Assembly (NCBI GenBank): GCA_027625915.1
Contig: JANTQA010000042.1
Coordinates: 1,810,001-1,874,000 of the forward strand
Direction: 5' to 3'
From: Anaeramoeba flamelloides
Lineage: Eukaryota > Metamonada > Anaeramoebidae
Length of the DNA stretch: 64,000 nucleotides
Of the stretch, positions 37,776-50,204 are shown piece by piece (positions within the stretch are counted from its first letter, which is position 1; every line of letters starts with the position of its first letter). The notes beneath the pieces are model-generated. The model was given only the letters and a program-made list of their open reading frames with translations, was not told the origin of the DNA and did not search any database. The translations under genes and the position numbers were made by a program.

Positions 37776-39271
37776 ATCCCTTAGCACCCCAAATAACCTA
37801 AAAACATTTCAAACAAAAATTTTAATTTGAAATGTTATCAAAGGATAATAAGGTATAGAATTAATAAACAATTATCTTAGAAAGAAAATTTTATAATTAA
37901 AAATTGTATAGTTACTTAAAATAAAAAAATAACTTGAAAAAAAATTTTCAACATTGGTAATTTTTTTTTAGTTATTGTGATTTTATTATTTTTCCAAATT
38001 TTGTCAAAATAAATTTTTTTTTTTTTTTTGAAAAGTTTGTCTAGACATCAAAAACCTCTTATTTTTAACATTTAAAACACATCATACTTTACTGGAAATT
38101 TTTATGGGTCCCTTTACACCCCAAAATTGCCTAAAATGCTTGATTTATTAATTTATTCATTTTAAAAGTTATTATAACATCACATAGAAAATATGTTTTA
38201 TCTACTAATTAATATTCAATATCAATATCTATATTAGATTCTAAATAATTTAAAAATAAAAAAAAATATAAATTAAATTAGATAAAAAAATCAAATTTTT
38301 TTCATTGCAAAATTTTACAATTTTTTTCAACAAGATTTTTTTCAATTTTAAATGATTTGGCCAATAGTTCGAGTCTGATTAATATTGGATTTTTTTTTAT
38401 TATTTTACAATTTTTTAATTTTTGACTTTTTAAAATCTAGACATAAAATTAACAATATTTTTGTAGTTAAGACCATATATCAGAACTTATTTAACAAGAT
38501 CTAGATTAATTTATTAAGGAAAAATCCAAATATCGCAAATATATTATTCAAATTTTTATCAATAAAAAAATACAAAAAAAAAATTGGTTTCGGAGATTAT
38601 TTTATTATATTTGAATAATATTTAAGAGTTATTTTTATTTTATTTTAAATTTAGGTATAAATATTTTATTGTTTAAAAGTAATTTATATTTGTTTTATTC
38701 CAATTTAATAAATTGAAATTATTTTAGAATTTTTTTTTTTTTGATTTTAAATTATTATCTATTGCTAAAATAAAAGTTTTAGAAAATTAATCATATTAAA
38801 AATTTAATTTTGGCCTAAAGAAATAAATTTCATTTTTCTCTTAATTGGATATTTATTGAAATTTTTTCTAAAAAAAAAAATTAAATTTCAAAGTAATTTA
38901 TTTTTTATTTATTTTTTTTTATCATACAATTAGCAAAATTTTTTGGTGGTTATTATTAATAAATTAATGTGTTGAGTTTTGAATTACTATTAATGTAATA
39001 AAATTTCTGATTTAAAAAAATAAAATAAAAATAAAAATCTTTAAAAAAAATATAAAAATGAATAATTATTTTTTTTTTTTCCAATTTCAAAAAAAAAAAT
39101 CAATAACTTAACTAATTTATCTTTGAACTATTTTGACTTTTTATTATAATTCAAATCTGGATTAAAGACAAATAAGAAAATTAATATATTAATAGATCAA
39201 TATCATTTTAAATCTAATTTAAAAAACTTGATGAAATTTAGACAAATCCGGGGTGCTAAGGGATATAAACC
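37769..39271. mobile_element. Candidate 1.5-kb inverted-repeat element
   Basis: The left end GTTTATATATCCCTTAGCAC (then CCC) is answered at 39248-39271 by GGGGTGCTAAGGGATATAAAC. A third related end (GGGTCCCTTTACACCCC) at about 38106 suggests a nested or duplicated terminus. The interior is very AT-rich with no recognisable transposase. Confidence 0.5.
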
Positions 39272-40068
39272 TGATTCTACAAAGTTGGTCAATTCCAAAA
39301 TCAAAAATAGGCAAAAAAAAATCTTAATTTATTCTTTTTTTCCAAACATAATATTATACCACATTTAAGCTCAGAGTATTAATGTTTATATAAGTAATCA
39401 TTTTCATACAAATAAAAGAAAAAAATATCAAATGAAAAAAAAAATTTTTAATGTTGTCCAAAATAATGAAATGAAGTGAAATAAAAAATCTATAGGTAAA
39501 TTTGTCAACAATTCCACAAAAAATTATTGATCGATCAAATGATAAGATAGCACCAACCAATAGTATGTGATTTTTCCAATTTAACAATATGAGCATTAAC
39601 CTTCTATCAACAATGGGAAAATATTCAGATCTAACGAAACAGATTACGTAACTATCAAAAAGGAAATCAAAATAAAACAGAAAAGACAAAAAAAAGTATA
39701 GTTTGTAAATCAAAATTATTTCCAAATTAAATGTAAAGTACGGTTTTGTGATTCTTTCAACGGTTTAAATTGTGTCCAAATTTTTGGAATTTAGTTTATC
39801 TATCTATATATATATATATATATATATTCATTTTTTGAAGAGGATTATACAATAAATAGTTAAAAAAGATTTTAAATTGCAAAAAAAAAAAGAAAAAAAG
39901 TATTTTTAATTAATTTATTCTTTACTAAGTGGAAATATGATTCCTTTATTAATTTTTTTTTCGAAAAGTTTTTATAAAAAAAACATAAGTAATAAAAAAT
40001 TTTAAAAAATAAAAAATAAAAAATGTAAAAAAAAAAATGAAAATAGGTCATTATTGAATAAATTTAAA
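39272..40068. other. Spacer downstream of the CoA-disulfide reductase gene
   Basis: A lone mariner-type right terminus (TTTTTGGAATTTAGTTTAT) lies at 39770-39789 and a TA microsatellite at 39800-39828. The minus-strand 123-codon frame at 39725-39354 is Phe/Ile-rich without motif and is not called. Confidence 0.4.
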
Positions 40069-43000
40069 TTATTTTTTCATGAAAAAAAATCCACCAGAAA
40101 TGTTATGAACGTTTGTAAATCCACGATCTTTCATAATCAATAAAGTTCTATAGGCTCTATAACCGGCTCTACAATAAATTACTGTCAATTTTTCTTTATC
40201 TAAATTATGTTTAAGTAAATTGTTTCGAAAGTCGTCTTTGTAATCAATTAAAATTGAGTTTGGATAATGTCGTTTTTTATATTCTTTTAGGGTTCTTACA
40301 TCTATGATTTGGATGTTTTCTTCGCCATGCTCCTCAATCATTTTTTCAAATTGTTGGAAAGTGATAGCACTAGTCTCCTCTGATAATTGATTACCAGCAC
40401 ACAACGCTAACATACAGACAGCATCTTTCGGTGCACCTATTTATGATAAAAATAACAAAATGCAAAAGAACAATTAAGAAAAAAATGCCAAAAGAAAATA
40501 AAAAGATGGGGTGGGTTAAAATAAAAATAAACTCTTTTTCAGTCAAATAGGCCCAGTTTTATTCAAGAAATAGAACACATTCTATAAATTTAATTTAATA
40601 TTCTTCTCACTATATATTTTCGATTTTTAAATCGGATCATTTTCACTAATTTTTTTTTCTTAAGTTTTTTTTTATTTTTTTAAAAAGTCAATTTGAAAAA
40701 CTTGATCTTTCCCGTTTTTAATTCAAATACCAGTATAAGTAAGGAGATTGGATAAAAAAAACAAAGATATTCAAAAACTCCCAATTAATTCTAAGAAAAT
40801 TGAGGCTTGGTAATTTCCTATAAAATTCATTGAATCGACCTCGATTTTTTTTGGAAATCCTTTAATAATGAAACAATTTTGATAAAATTTTATATTTGAT
40901 TTTATTATCACAAATACTTTGAGAATTATTAGAATAAAAATGCCAGGAATATCAGTTTTTCAAAATAATAATTATAGGAGTTTTATTTTAAAAATAATCC
41001 CATTCACCAATCTCAAAAAACACCCAATAATTTTTATTATTAGATATCTGAAATAATTCTTTTCTATATACTCAGTCAATTTCATCGTGGTAGAAATTCA
41101 TTTTTATTATTTTGTTTAACTCAAAAATTCAATTTTTAAATTTATTTTTCAAATTAAAAACTTTTTAAAAATCAAAAGTAATTTCTGACAAATAAAAAAA
41201 TCTATAGAAACTAAATTTTCAAACAGAGAAAATAAAGAAGAATCCCCAAAACTCATAATCAACAACAACTATAAAATTACACCTTTTGTTATTTATTTAG
41301 TTTTAGAATATTTCAAAGATGAGAGGAATTATTGCCTAATAAAGAAACACTAAAAATATAAAATTGCAGAGAATAGCTTTGTTTGGCTTAACAAAAAGTT
41401 ACCGACTTTACTGATCGACTCATTAAAGGGTAGAAACCCATCCAAGAATTTGTCTCTTAACAAAAATTAACAAATTGTTTTCAAATAGAGGAAAACTGAA
41501 CCCAAAATTTTACTCGAGGTCGTTTCATTCATTTACTATTCAAAAATCTTATTGTCAACAATTTTAATTTTCCAAAGAAATTCTGAAATTTTGCACAAGA
41601 CATTCCAATGAAAGAGGCCCAAAAAATTTTTTTAACATTTTTTTTTTTTTTTAAATTTAAAGTTTGTTCAGGCATTTCTTTTATGATTATCGACTCTAAT
41701 AGAAACTTTATTATTTTCTCTTATTTCTAAACAATTGTAAGTTGGTTGATTCTTAAAAATAAAGTGAATTTTTCATTTTTTGCTGGTCGTATTTGAGTGA
41801 AATGGAGTTTAGGAAATATTGATAACAAAGTAAAAAATAAAATTAAAAATCAAAAAAAGATAATGTACCAAATTGGGGTGAATAACATAAATCAAGATGT
41901 TCTACATCATATATTGTCAAGCCACCTGTGATTGCAGTAGATAGTACATCAAGTCTTCTTGCCGCTCCATCTCTGCCAATTGCCTGGGCACCTAAAATTT
42001 TTTCTGTTTTTTTATCGTACAACATTTTCAAAGCGAGCCTTTCGCTATTTGGCATATAACTAACATGATTTTTTGGAAGTACGATGGAAACACCATAATC
42101 GTATTCATTTTGAATGCATTCTCGTTCGCTTAATCCAGTTTTACCACAGCCAAAACCAAAGACTTCAATGATGAATGTATTTAAAACACCTGGGAACTCA
42201 AGTTGTCTTTCGTTGGAGACAATAACATTATTCCCAACAATTCGTCCTTGCTTGCTTGCTGGACCTGCTAAAAAGTTTGGTCCAATTTTGTTAGTAACCA
42301 AATGTTTACATTTAACAATATCTCCACAGGCATAAATATAAGGGAAATTTGTTTGCATTTTTGAATTTACTTTGACCATTCTCCCATCCATTTCGATTCC
42401 AGAGTCTTTAAGAAATTCTGTATTAGGAACAATTCCTAAAGAAGCTAATGCAAGATCAAATTTTATAATTTTTCCTATTTTTTTTTTTGATAAAAATTTA
42501 TTTCGTGAAAATCAAATATAAATTTATGAATTTAAGGGTAAAAATCCAAGTATGATTTGAGATTGTTACTCGACTAATTTGTGGTTTTTTTTTATTCAAA
42601 AAAAAATACATTAATCAAGAAAGCGGTATTAAAAGAAATAAAATTAAAAATAAAAAACATTACCTGATCTTAAAGTGGCTTGATTAGCCAATTTACCTTC
42701 GCCCCTTTGGAATGATTCAATCGAGTCATTGAAAATAAATTTCATTCCCCTCTTTTTAAGTTTTCTTTGGAAATATTGTGCCATATCGAAATCAATTGCC
42801 CTAGGCAAAACATGTGGTGCCATATCAACTACCGTTACGTTGAATCCCAAGTGTATAAAATTTTCACCGGTTTCTAAACCAATCGCACCTGCTCCACAGA
42901 TGAGAACATTTTCAATATCTTGGTTATTATCAACCCAAGATTTAATGGCGTCTACGTGTTCAATGGTTTTTAATGGGAAAATATTTGGTGAGTTCATGTT

Positions 43001-46000
43001 TTCAATAGGAAGGCAGAGATTCTTTGTTCCTTTTTTTTTAAAAAATAAATAAATTAATTTTTTTTTTATAAAGAAATAAATCAGAATTAAGAATTAATCA
43101 TGAAATAATTGGGTTTATGGGTGAATAAATCAAAGACATAGAAACCAATTTATTTTCAAATATTAAGCAATAATATTGAGTGAAAAGGTGAAAAATAAAA
43201 ATCTTTGTTTTGTTTATTTTTTGATTTATTTTCAGATCTATTAATAATAAAATAAAAAAATATCATTTGGTAATAGGGAAGAAGACAATTGTCGATAAAA
43301 GTGGGTTTGAATATTATGAATAATCATTTCAAATTGAAATGAAATATATATATTATTTTGTTTTTCATCGACAATATTTCCCTTTATGGATTTGCATTTG
43401 TTGCACTTTTTTTTATTTGGATACCAAAAAAAAAACAGCATGAAGTTGTAGATTTATCTCTTTAATTCGGTTTCTTAAAACATTGAAAGAAAATATTCCA
43501 ACCTAATTACGATCTAGATTTGTTTTCTTGAACTTATTTTTTCAAAAAATCATATTTCAAATTGATAATAAAATTCAAAGTAAAAAAATATTTGATGAGG
43601 CATGCTTGTCCTTAGAAGCAAGGTTGTTATTATATTGTGTGGTGTATTATTTGGTGAACGATATGATGAAAATATGGTTGATTTACAAATTTCCATCTTC
43701 TAGTAAAAATGATCAATTTGAATTTAAAATTTTTCGTAATTTTTTTTACGCTTTTCTCATTTTTAAATTTTTTAGACGAAAAAGTATCGAAAAAAAAATT
43801 TACTATTTTTTGAGAAAAATTTTTCATATTTGATCTTTTAATTTTTTGAATTTATTTTTCAATAATAAAACTTTTAGAAATATCTATCTAATTTACTGAT
43901 TGTTTATTGTCCTTTTCTTTGTATTGTTTAGTACCTCAGTCATCTTGGAAAAAAAAAAAACATGGCTTTAAATTTGTAGCACTCTCTTAAACAAGTATGC
44001 AAGGTGATATTAATAAGAGTTAAACTTTGATAGTTTTCGAGATTTTGGTACTCATTTTCATTAATGAGATTTACTTTTTTGAGGTTATTTGTTATCAAGC
44101 GAGTTTGAAAAATTCCAAATGAACTCTTAAAAGAAAACTATTTATCGCTCCAATGTTTGGGAGTCGTATATTTTGACTATTTTTGATTGTAGAAAATAAC
44201 AAAAAAGAGAAATTTAATTTCTCAACTTTAAGAAAGTTTCGTACAATTTCGCTTTAAGATTTTAAAATTATTTATTTTTGGTAAAGTGTGTCTTTCGCTT
44301 GGTACAGAAAAAAAAGGAGAAGTATTTTTTTCAGAAATTTACATGAAATTTCCTTTGTTACAAAAATAAATGGATTTTCTTTTCTTTGTTCCAATTTTGG
44401 AAGAAAAACATGCAAAATTTGCTCCATTTTGACTGATAATTTAAATTAATTTAATTTTCTGAAACGAAAAAATAAAAAAACGTTGGAAATATTTTTTTTA
44501 ATTTTTAGCAAAAGTTTATGGGGGTTTTTTGAACCAAAAAGTGAATATAGAGTTGAGTTTTAACGATATTTTAATCATATTTAGGTGTTTATTTTGTTCA
44601 AATAGAATTTTCAAAAAAAAAACAACCTTGTATTGGTTATCAACTAAGTCAAGTTTTCAAAGACAAATTCTAAAAAAAGTTAATGAGTTTTGGTTTTGTC
44701 AATAAAAATGAAAAAGTAATCCAGTTCCATGATACTCTGGTTGACAAAGATGATTTTGGATCTGGTTCAAAAAAAATCAAAGACTAAAAAAAAAATAAAT
44801 CTGAACAAAAAAAAAGTTTAAAAAAGTAAAAAAATCTTTGAAACAAACCTGTTGAAATTACTAATTTATCAAAAGTAACAGTTTTTTTTTCATCTTGTTC
44901 AAGATCCCAGACTTGAATTGTTTTGTTTTCAGCATCAACAGAAACAGCTTTGTGTTTTGTGTACACCACAACATTCATTACCTTATTAAATACTTTTGTT
45001 GGTGTTCTTATTAATTGTTCACGTGGTTTGACGATTCCTCCAATGTAATACGGTAGCCCACAATTTGCCCAAGAAACATTCTCAGTCATTTCATAAATTA
45101 CAATGTTTGCTTTTTCGCTCATCCTCCTATAGCCGTTGATTAGAATTTAGATGAGAAAAATTTTGACAGTTGTTTGTTGGTTTTGAAACAAAAAGCGGCA
45201 ATAAAACTCATTTTGGCTTTGAAAAATAATAAACAGTTGGAAAAAGAAAGTAAACACAAAACTCTTGCAAACTCTTTTGAAATGAAATATTTTAGAATGC
45301 TTTTTTGCAAAACAAAATTTTGGACAATTGAGAAATCTCTTTGCAAAAGCGAGAATGAAAAGTTTGAAAAAGTATTTATCATAATATTTGAATAGTTTTT
45401 TTGTAGCAATTTTAGTCATACTGTTGTAAACTTTTTTCACAATGCTTAACCAAAAATAATATCGTTTTGGGTTTTCATGTCTTTAATTCCCTTTATTATT
45501 GTATTTGTGTTTTCTCAAATCAATTGCACTTGAGTATTTGATTTGATTTGATTTGTTTTGTTTTGTCAGATAAAACAGATCGACAGTTGTTTAAGTTTTG
45601 TGGAAATTTACCCTCCAAAAGGGTAAAAATCATTTGGAGTAAAAATAAGGGTAAAATGAGAGAATTAACCAAATTAATTTCAACAAAAAAGAACCGAATA
45701 GTTAACAAAGCTAATGAACTGCGTTTTGATTTGATTAAAATTTTACCAACACATTTTGCTTTTTAATAACAAAAATTTTAAAGTTGAATTTTTTAAAGGA
45801 TTCAAAATATTGATAAATTCTTCAGTTTATGTGACAACAAGAATCTACAAAACAAAAAATATCAACTAACGCAAAGTATCTAAAATTTTGAGACAAAAGC
45901 CAAAAACCAAAAACCAAAAACAAAAGAAAGGAAAAAAGGATTTTAAAGAGAAAAAAAACAAAAGAAAAAAAAGAATTACCTTGCTTTTGCTGCTACACTG

Positions 46001-46257
46001 CACCCAGCTGCATTTCCACCAATGATAACAATTTTTTCTTCCTTATTTTGTTTTTGAAATTTGAATTTTTGTAACAAAAATTTAGAAACATTTACATCAG
46101 GAACATCAATAAGTAGATTGGCTATTCTTCTTCTTAGCTTCTGAGAAAAAGAAAGAACAGCTAAAAACGATAATAAAAGGATTGTTACAAACATGGATAA
46201 ATTGAAAAAAAATAAAAAGTTGATCCTGAGCAATTTGGAAATGTTTTTGAAAAACAT
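40069..46257 (-). CDS. Membrane-anchored CoA-disulfide reductase fused to rhodanese, 5 exons, intact
   Basis: Flavin disulfide reductase of the CoA-disulfide/persulfide reductase and NADH oxidase group, with a C-terminal sulfurtransferase domain. Exons (minus): 46257-45980, 45126-44849, 43029-42664, 42474-41869, 40436-40069. They total 1,896 bases (631 residues) with all four splice phases agreeing. Residues about 11-37 form a hydrophobic segment followed by KLRRR, a probable membrane anchor absent from the bacterial relatives I know. Then the FAD loop IIGGNAAGCS, active-site Cys115 in VSWANCGLPYYIGG, second nucleotide loop ICGAGAIGLETGE, IYACGDI, a dimerisation domain (FGFGCGKTGLSE), and rhodanese from about residue 532 with IIDVRTLKEY and Cys598 in YCRAGYRAY. 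It likely reduces CoA disulfide or persulfides with NAD(P)H; exact substrate unknown. Which side of the membrane the enzyme faces cannot be told from sequence. Confidence 0.92.
40528..41811. mobile_element. Mariner-type element family F, copy 2 (1,284 bp), filling CoA-disulfide reductase intron 4
   Basis: Ends: TAAACTCTTTTTCAGTCAAA at 40528 and AAATGGAGTTTA ending at 41811. Its DNA matches 11749-12322 in reverse, with about 700 bp of extra central sequence that includes a family-J-like end near 40710-40732. It accounts for 1,284 of the 1,432 intron bases. Confidence 0.65.
43030..44848 (-). other. Intron 2 of the CoA-disulfide reductase gene (1.8 kb)
   Basis: Donor GTTTGT and acceptor AAAG flank 1,819 bases with no recognised repeat pair. 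Plus-strand open frames here (for example 43528-43833) have some balanced stretches (FDEACLSLEARLLLYCVVYY) but no family match and no splice support. Confidence 0.45.
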
Positions 46258-49200
46258 TTTGTTATTCTGAAAGAATTTATCCTCACATTCTAAAATAAAC
46301 TTTTACAATTTTAGCTATAAGTAGAGATTGAAATCTCTTTTTATTTTTTTTCCGCAAATGTTATAGAGCACTTATCTTCACAAGAACACAACTGGAACGT
46401 CAGAAACCAAACTCATTGATCAGCGTTAGAGAAATAAAAATTCATTTTTATAAGATGTATTTTTGACCATTATTGTTGTTAAGGGTGGACTTTCGAAATG
46501 AATTCACCACATCCACCCTCTTTTGTTTTGGAAAGGCTATTTTGAGACTTTATTCCAAGATTAAATAAATTACTGTTGTCAAAATAATAAATGCTGAAAA
46601 GTTTAATCCATGCTTCCAAATAAAAAACCTGTTTCATTTGTTATAGAAAATCTATAGACTAGCCTATCCAAGAAACTAACAATAAACCCTTATTTAATAT
46701 GGGATTTGATTCTTAAAGTTCTATTATTTAAAAAGAAATTCTAAAAATAAAGGATCAAATTGGAAAATTTATCTCAAAAAATAGAGTAAATTATTGATTT
46801 TTATTTTTTTTATTTTCAAAAAAAAACTAAAAAATTGCAAGAAAATTAAACAATTAGTGAAAAAGATGTACCCAATTCAATTCTTCTTTTAAAATTTACT
46901 GAAAAAATGAAGGAATTCACTTTCAGAATTGATTTGGCCTTAGGCATTTAATTATATATAAAATTGAATGTTAGAATTTACATAATTCCAAAAATGATTC
47001 TATTTTTGCATATTTTTAGAATCTCAAAAATTTAAAATTGGATTTATATTTTTAAAATGATTCTAATATTAGCTGTTTTTATCAACATTTTCAACCTTTT
47101 AAAAGCCCAACTTTATAATAATTTTTCAAAAACTTCAAAAATTATTTTATTATGATTCTACAGTATCAAAAAAATGACTTTTTATTTGACACAAAAACTA
47201 AATTAAAAAAAAAAAAAAAGATAATTTTAATTCTATTTCAAAATACACTAATTTCATTATCAGGAATTAAATTCAAAACATCATGATTGACGAAAAAATG
47301 ATGAAAAATACAATCACACTGAATATAAACCTCAAATATTTAATTTTTTTTTAAGAGATATTAAATTGTTTTTAATAATTTAAAATAAAAAAATATTAAA
47401 TATTAAATATTAAATTTTGAGAATGATGGGATTCTATGAAAAACCGAATGTTACTAAGAAATAAATTGATGTTAATAATTGAAATAAAAAAAGAGAATGA
47501 TATTTTTTTCATGGAATCAAAAAACAAATTTTTTTGAGGTTTTTTTTGAAAAAGAATTAAAAAGTAAATCATCTCGAAATAAAAAATTTTTGAGCCAATT
47601 TTACATCATAAACATTGTAATCCTAACTGTTCTTATTTCTGAAATAGTCCTTCATTAACAATAACAATAATAATAAAATCAAATAATAATAAAAAAAAGA
47701 AAATAATATTTTTAATAATCAACTTTGTGTCCGTAGCTACCTTCTTATTTGATCCACTTAGCTTTTGTGAATGCTCTAGGATAAAATGCGAGAAACAAAA
47801 AAAAAAAAAAAATACTCAATATATTATCTCAATAACATTTATGATGAGTTCAAATTCTACTTGAATGATAATAATTATTTAACCGAACTTTTTCTTTTCA
47901 ATAAACTTAAAAAGCTTTGTTCGTCAAGGTATCTACCAAAGAATATAATCTAAAAAGATAGAGAAAATAAATTAAAGATTTCCAATTTCTGATGATATTA
48001 ATTTTCCAATTGCAATATTTGAATTTTATCAGAAATTTTTTTTTCTAATAACATTAATATTTATCAGAACAAGTTAAAAATGAAAAATTTTGACAAGAAT
48101 AAAGTGAATTCGAAAACTACACTTTTCACAAGAAAATAGGGATTTTTTTTCTAATAATAAACTAAAATTCAAAATTTTCCACACAACAAAAACGTTTCAA
48201 ACACTCACAATAATACAATTTCATTCAAATTGGAAGAAAATTTTGATTTTTGTAAAATATGAAAATCATTTTTTTATCTTTAGTTATTATTTTCATTTCA
48301 TTTTTTGAATTAGGTAACTTGTTCTGCTCGATCAAATTTTTTTTCAACCATTGATATTAGGTTAAATTTGAGTTGGTCCAAATAGAAGAACTCATTAAAA
48401 TTAGTTGGTAGTATCTAACCATTTGATCGATCAATATTCCTAAATGATTTTAACCCAATTTATCAATGTATTTTTTTATTTTGCTCTCTCCAAATCTTTT
48501 CAACACACTTTTGATTTATTTATATTGATAATTATGTATTTTTTCGATTGTGAGTGGTGTAATTTATAAAAAAGTGTTAACATTTCAATTTAGTAATTGT
48601 TTCTAATTTGGTATTTCTTTTTGAACAGAGAAATAAGTTGTTTTCACAAATTGAATTTTGGTGTGTTAATATTTTTGAATTAGGGTTTAGGACTTAAAAT
48701 CAAGAATAATATTAATATAGTCAGATTTTTACTTCATTTTTGTATTTCAAAATTGGGAAAAACTTTTTTTTATTTTACAAATATATTTACTCGAAAAATG
48801 TTTTTTTTCAACTGTGCACTTTAAAAAAACTCTTTACATTTATTTCGTTTTAATTTATTCAATCAAAAGAAGTTTGTTTTCAAAATCCAATTAAGAAACA
48901 ACCTACCCTTGTGCCTGGAAAAAATTCAAAAATAAACTTGTGCCTTAAAGGAAAAATACTATTTTGAAATACACTCATACGTGTTACAGTTTGTTAAATA
49001 ACCTGTATTGTCATCCTTTTTTGTGTTTTTAAAAATTATTAGTATTTTTTTTGATATAACTGTTGTTTTTTTTTTTTTTGACTTTTTTTCTTTAACTGTG
49101 ATTTTAGGTTTTTATTCAGAGTTTTATAAAAAAATACAGATCAGTATAACTATACTTTCAAATTAACCAATATGCAGAATAGATCATATTATCAAAGTGT

Positions 49201-50204
49201 TTTTCTATAACCTTCAAGACCAATTTCCCTATAAAAGAGATCTAATTGAACCAAATTTTACCAAAACAACACCAAAACCCCCAATCAAAATATCTTTCAA
49301 TTTGATTAATATAAAAAAAAAACTAAAAAAAGGATAAAAAGAGTTTCTTATAAACTTTTTTACTGGTGTCTCAAGACATGGGCAAAAATCAGAGATAAAT
49401 TTTTCAAAGTTTTTTGAAAAAGAAAAGAAAAAATAATTTATTTCAATTTTCTTTTTTCCTTTAAGTCAATCGTCTTCAAATCATATCTTGTAATTGACTA
49501 GCTTTATTTATTTATTTCATTCGTTTTTTGGCTATATTGGATGAGATAAGAATACTCAGTGAAGCAATATTTTATATTGAATCAAAAGTTAAATTATCCA
49601 ATATTTTATCTGGTTCAAATATGACAAGAACTTGCTCAGTCATCAAATTATTTCTAAATCAATTCTTTTTCAACAATTTTCTTAATGAGAGCAAATTAAA
49701 CCAATAAAAAGATCAATATTCATTATCTCTATCAAGATCTTTCAATTTTTCTTTTTTTTATAGCAGAAATAATATTTTTGAAAACTTTGAATAAAAATAT
49801 CAATTATGACTTTGAAAAAGGACAATATTATTGACAAAACATACCTTCTTGTTAAAAATAAAGACATTCTCTTGATAAATTTTTTCATTTCAACAACATA
49901 TGAAAACAATACAACAAAGTTGGAAAACAACACTTAAAAACACTTTTTTGAAAAAACCACAGTAAAAGTTGAAAAAAAAATAGTTATTGAATTCAACACA
50001 GGTTATTGAACATACTGAAACTGCTTACAAGTACACACTCAAAAAATTTTATTCGAAAAAAACAACTACCGAATAAAACATAAAAAATCCTAATGGTTCA
50101 TTTCTTGACTTTTGTCAAATACAAAATAACTCGTTTTCAAAATCCACTTGATAACAATTTGATCTTTGATTCATTTTTCTAACTTTTAATTATTTTTTTT
50201 TATT
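46258..50204. repeat. Intergenic region between divergent genes, with repeat family M copy
   Basis: About 46590-46950 matches the family at 6300-6665 (ACTAACAATAAACCC, AAAGGATCAAAT, then the diverged distal part). It separates the minus-strand CoA-disulfide reductase gene from the plus-strand SAPS gene, so both promoters should lie here. No defined promoter element or gene was recognised in 46951-50204. Confidence 0.45.

Noticed and set aside
39354-39725. Minus-strand 123-codon hydrophobic frame
   Set aside because: Phe/Ile-rich translation of AT-rich spacer; no domain, no splice partner, no related copy.
43528-43833. Plus-strand frame with balanced stretches inside CoA-disulfide reductase intron 2
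   Set aside because: No recognisable family, no splice signals and no second copy; an unknown insertion is possible but unsupported.
45140-45440. Overlapping minus-strand frames in CoA-disulfide reductase intron 1
   Set aside because: Intronic, Lys/Phe-rich and bypassed by an exact splice phase between 45980 and 45126.
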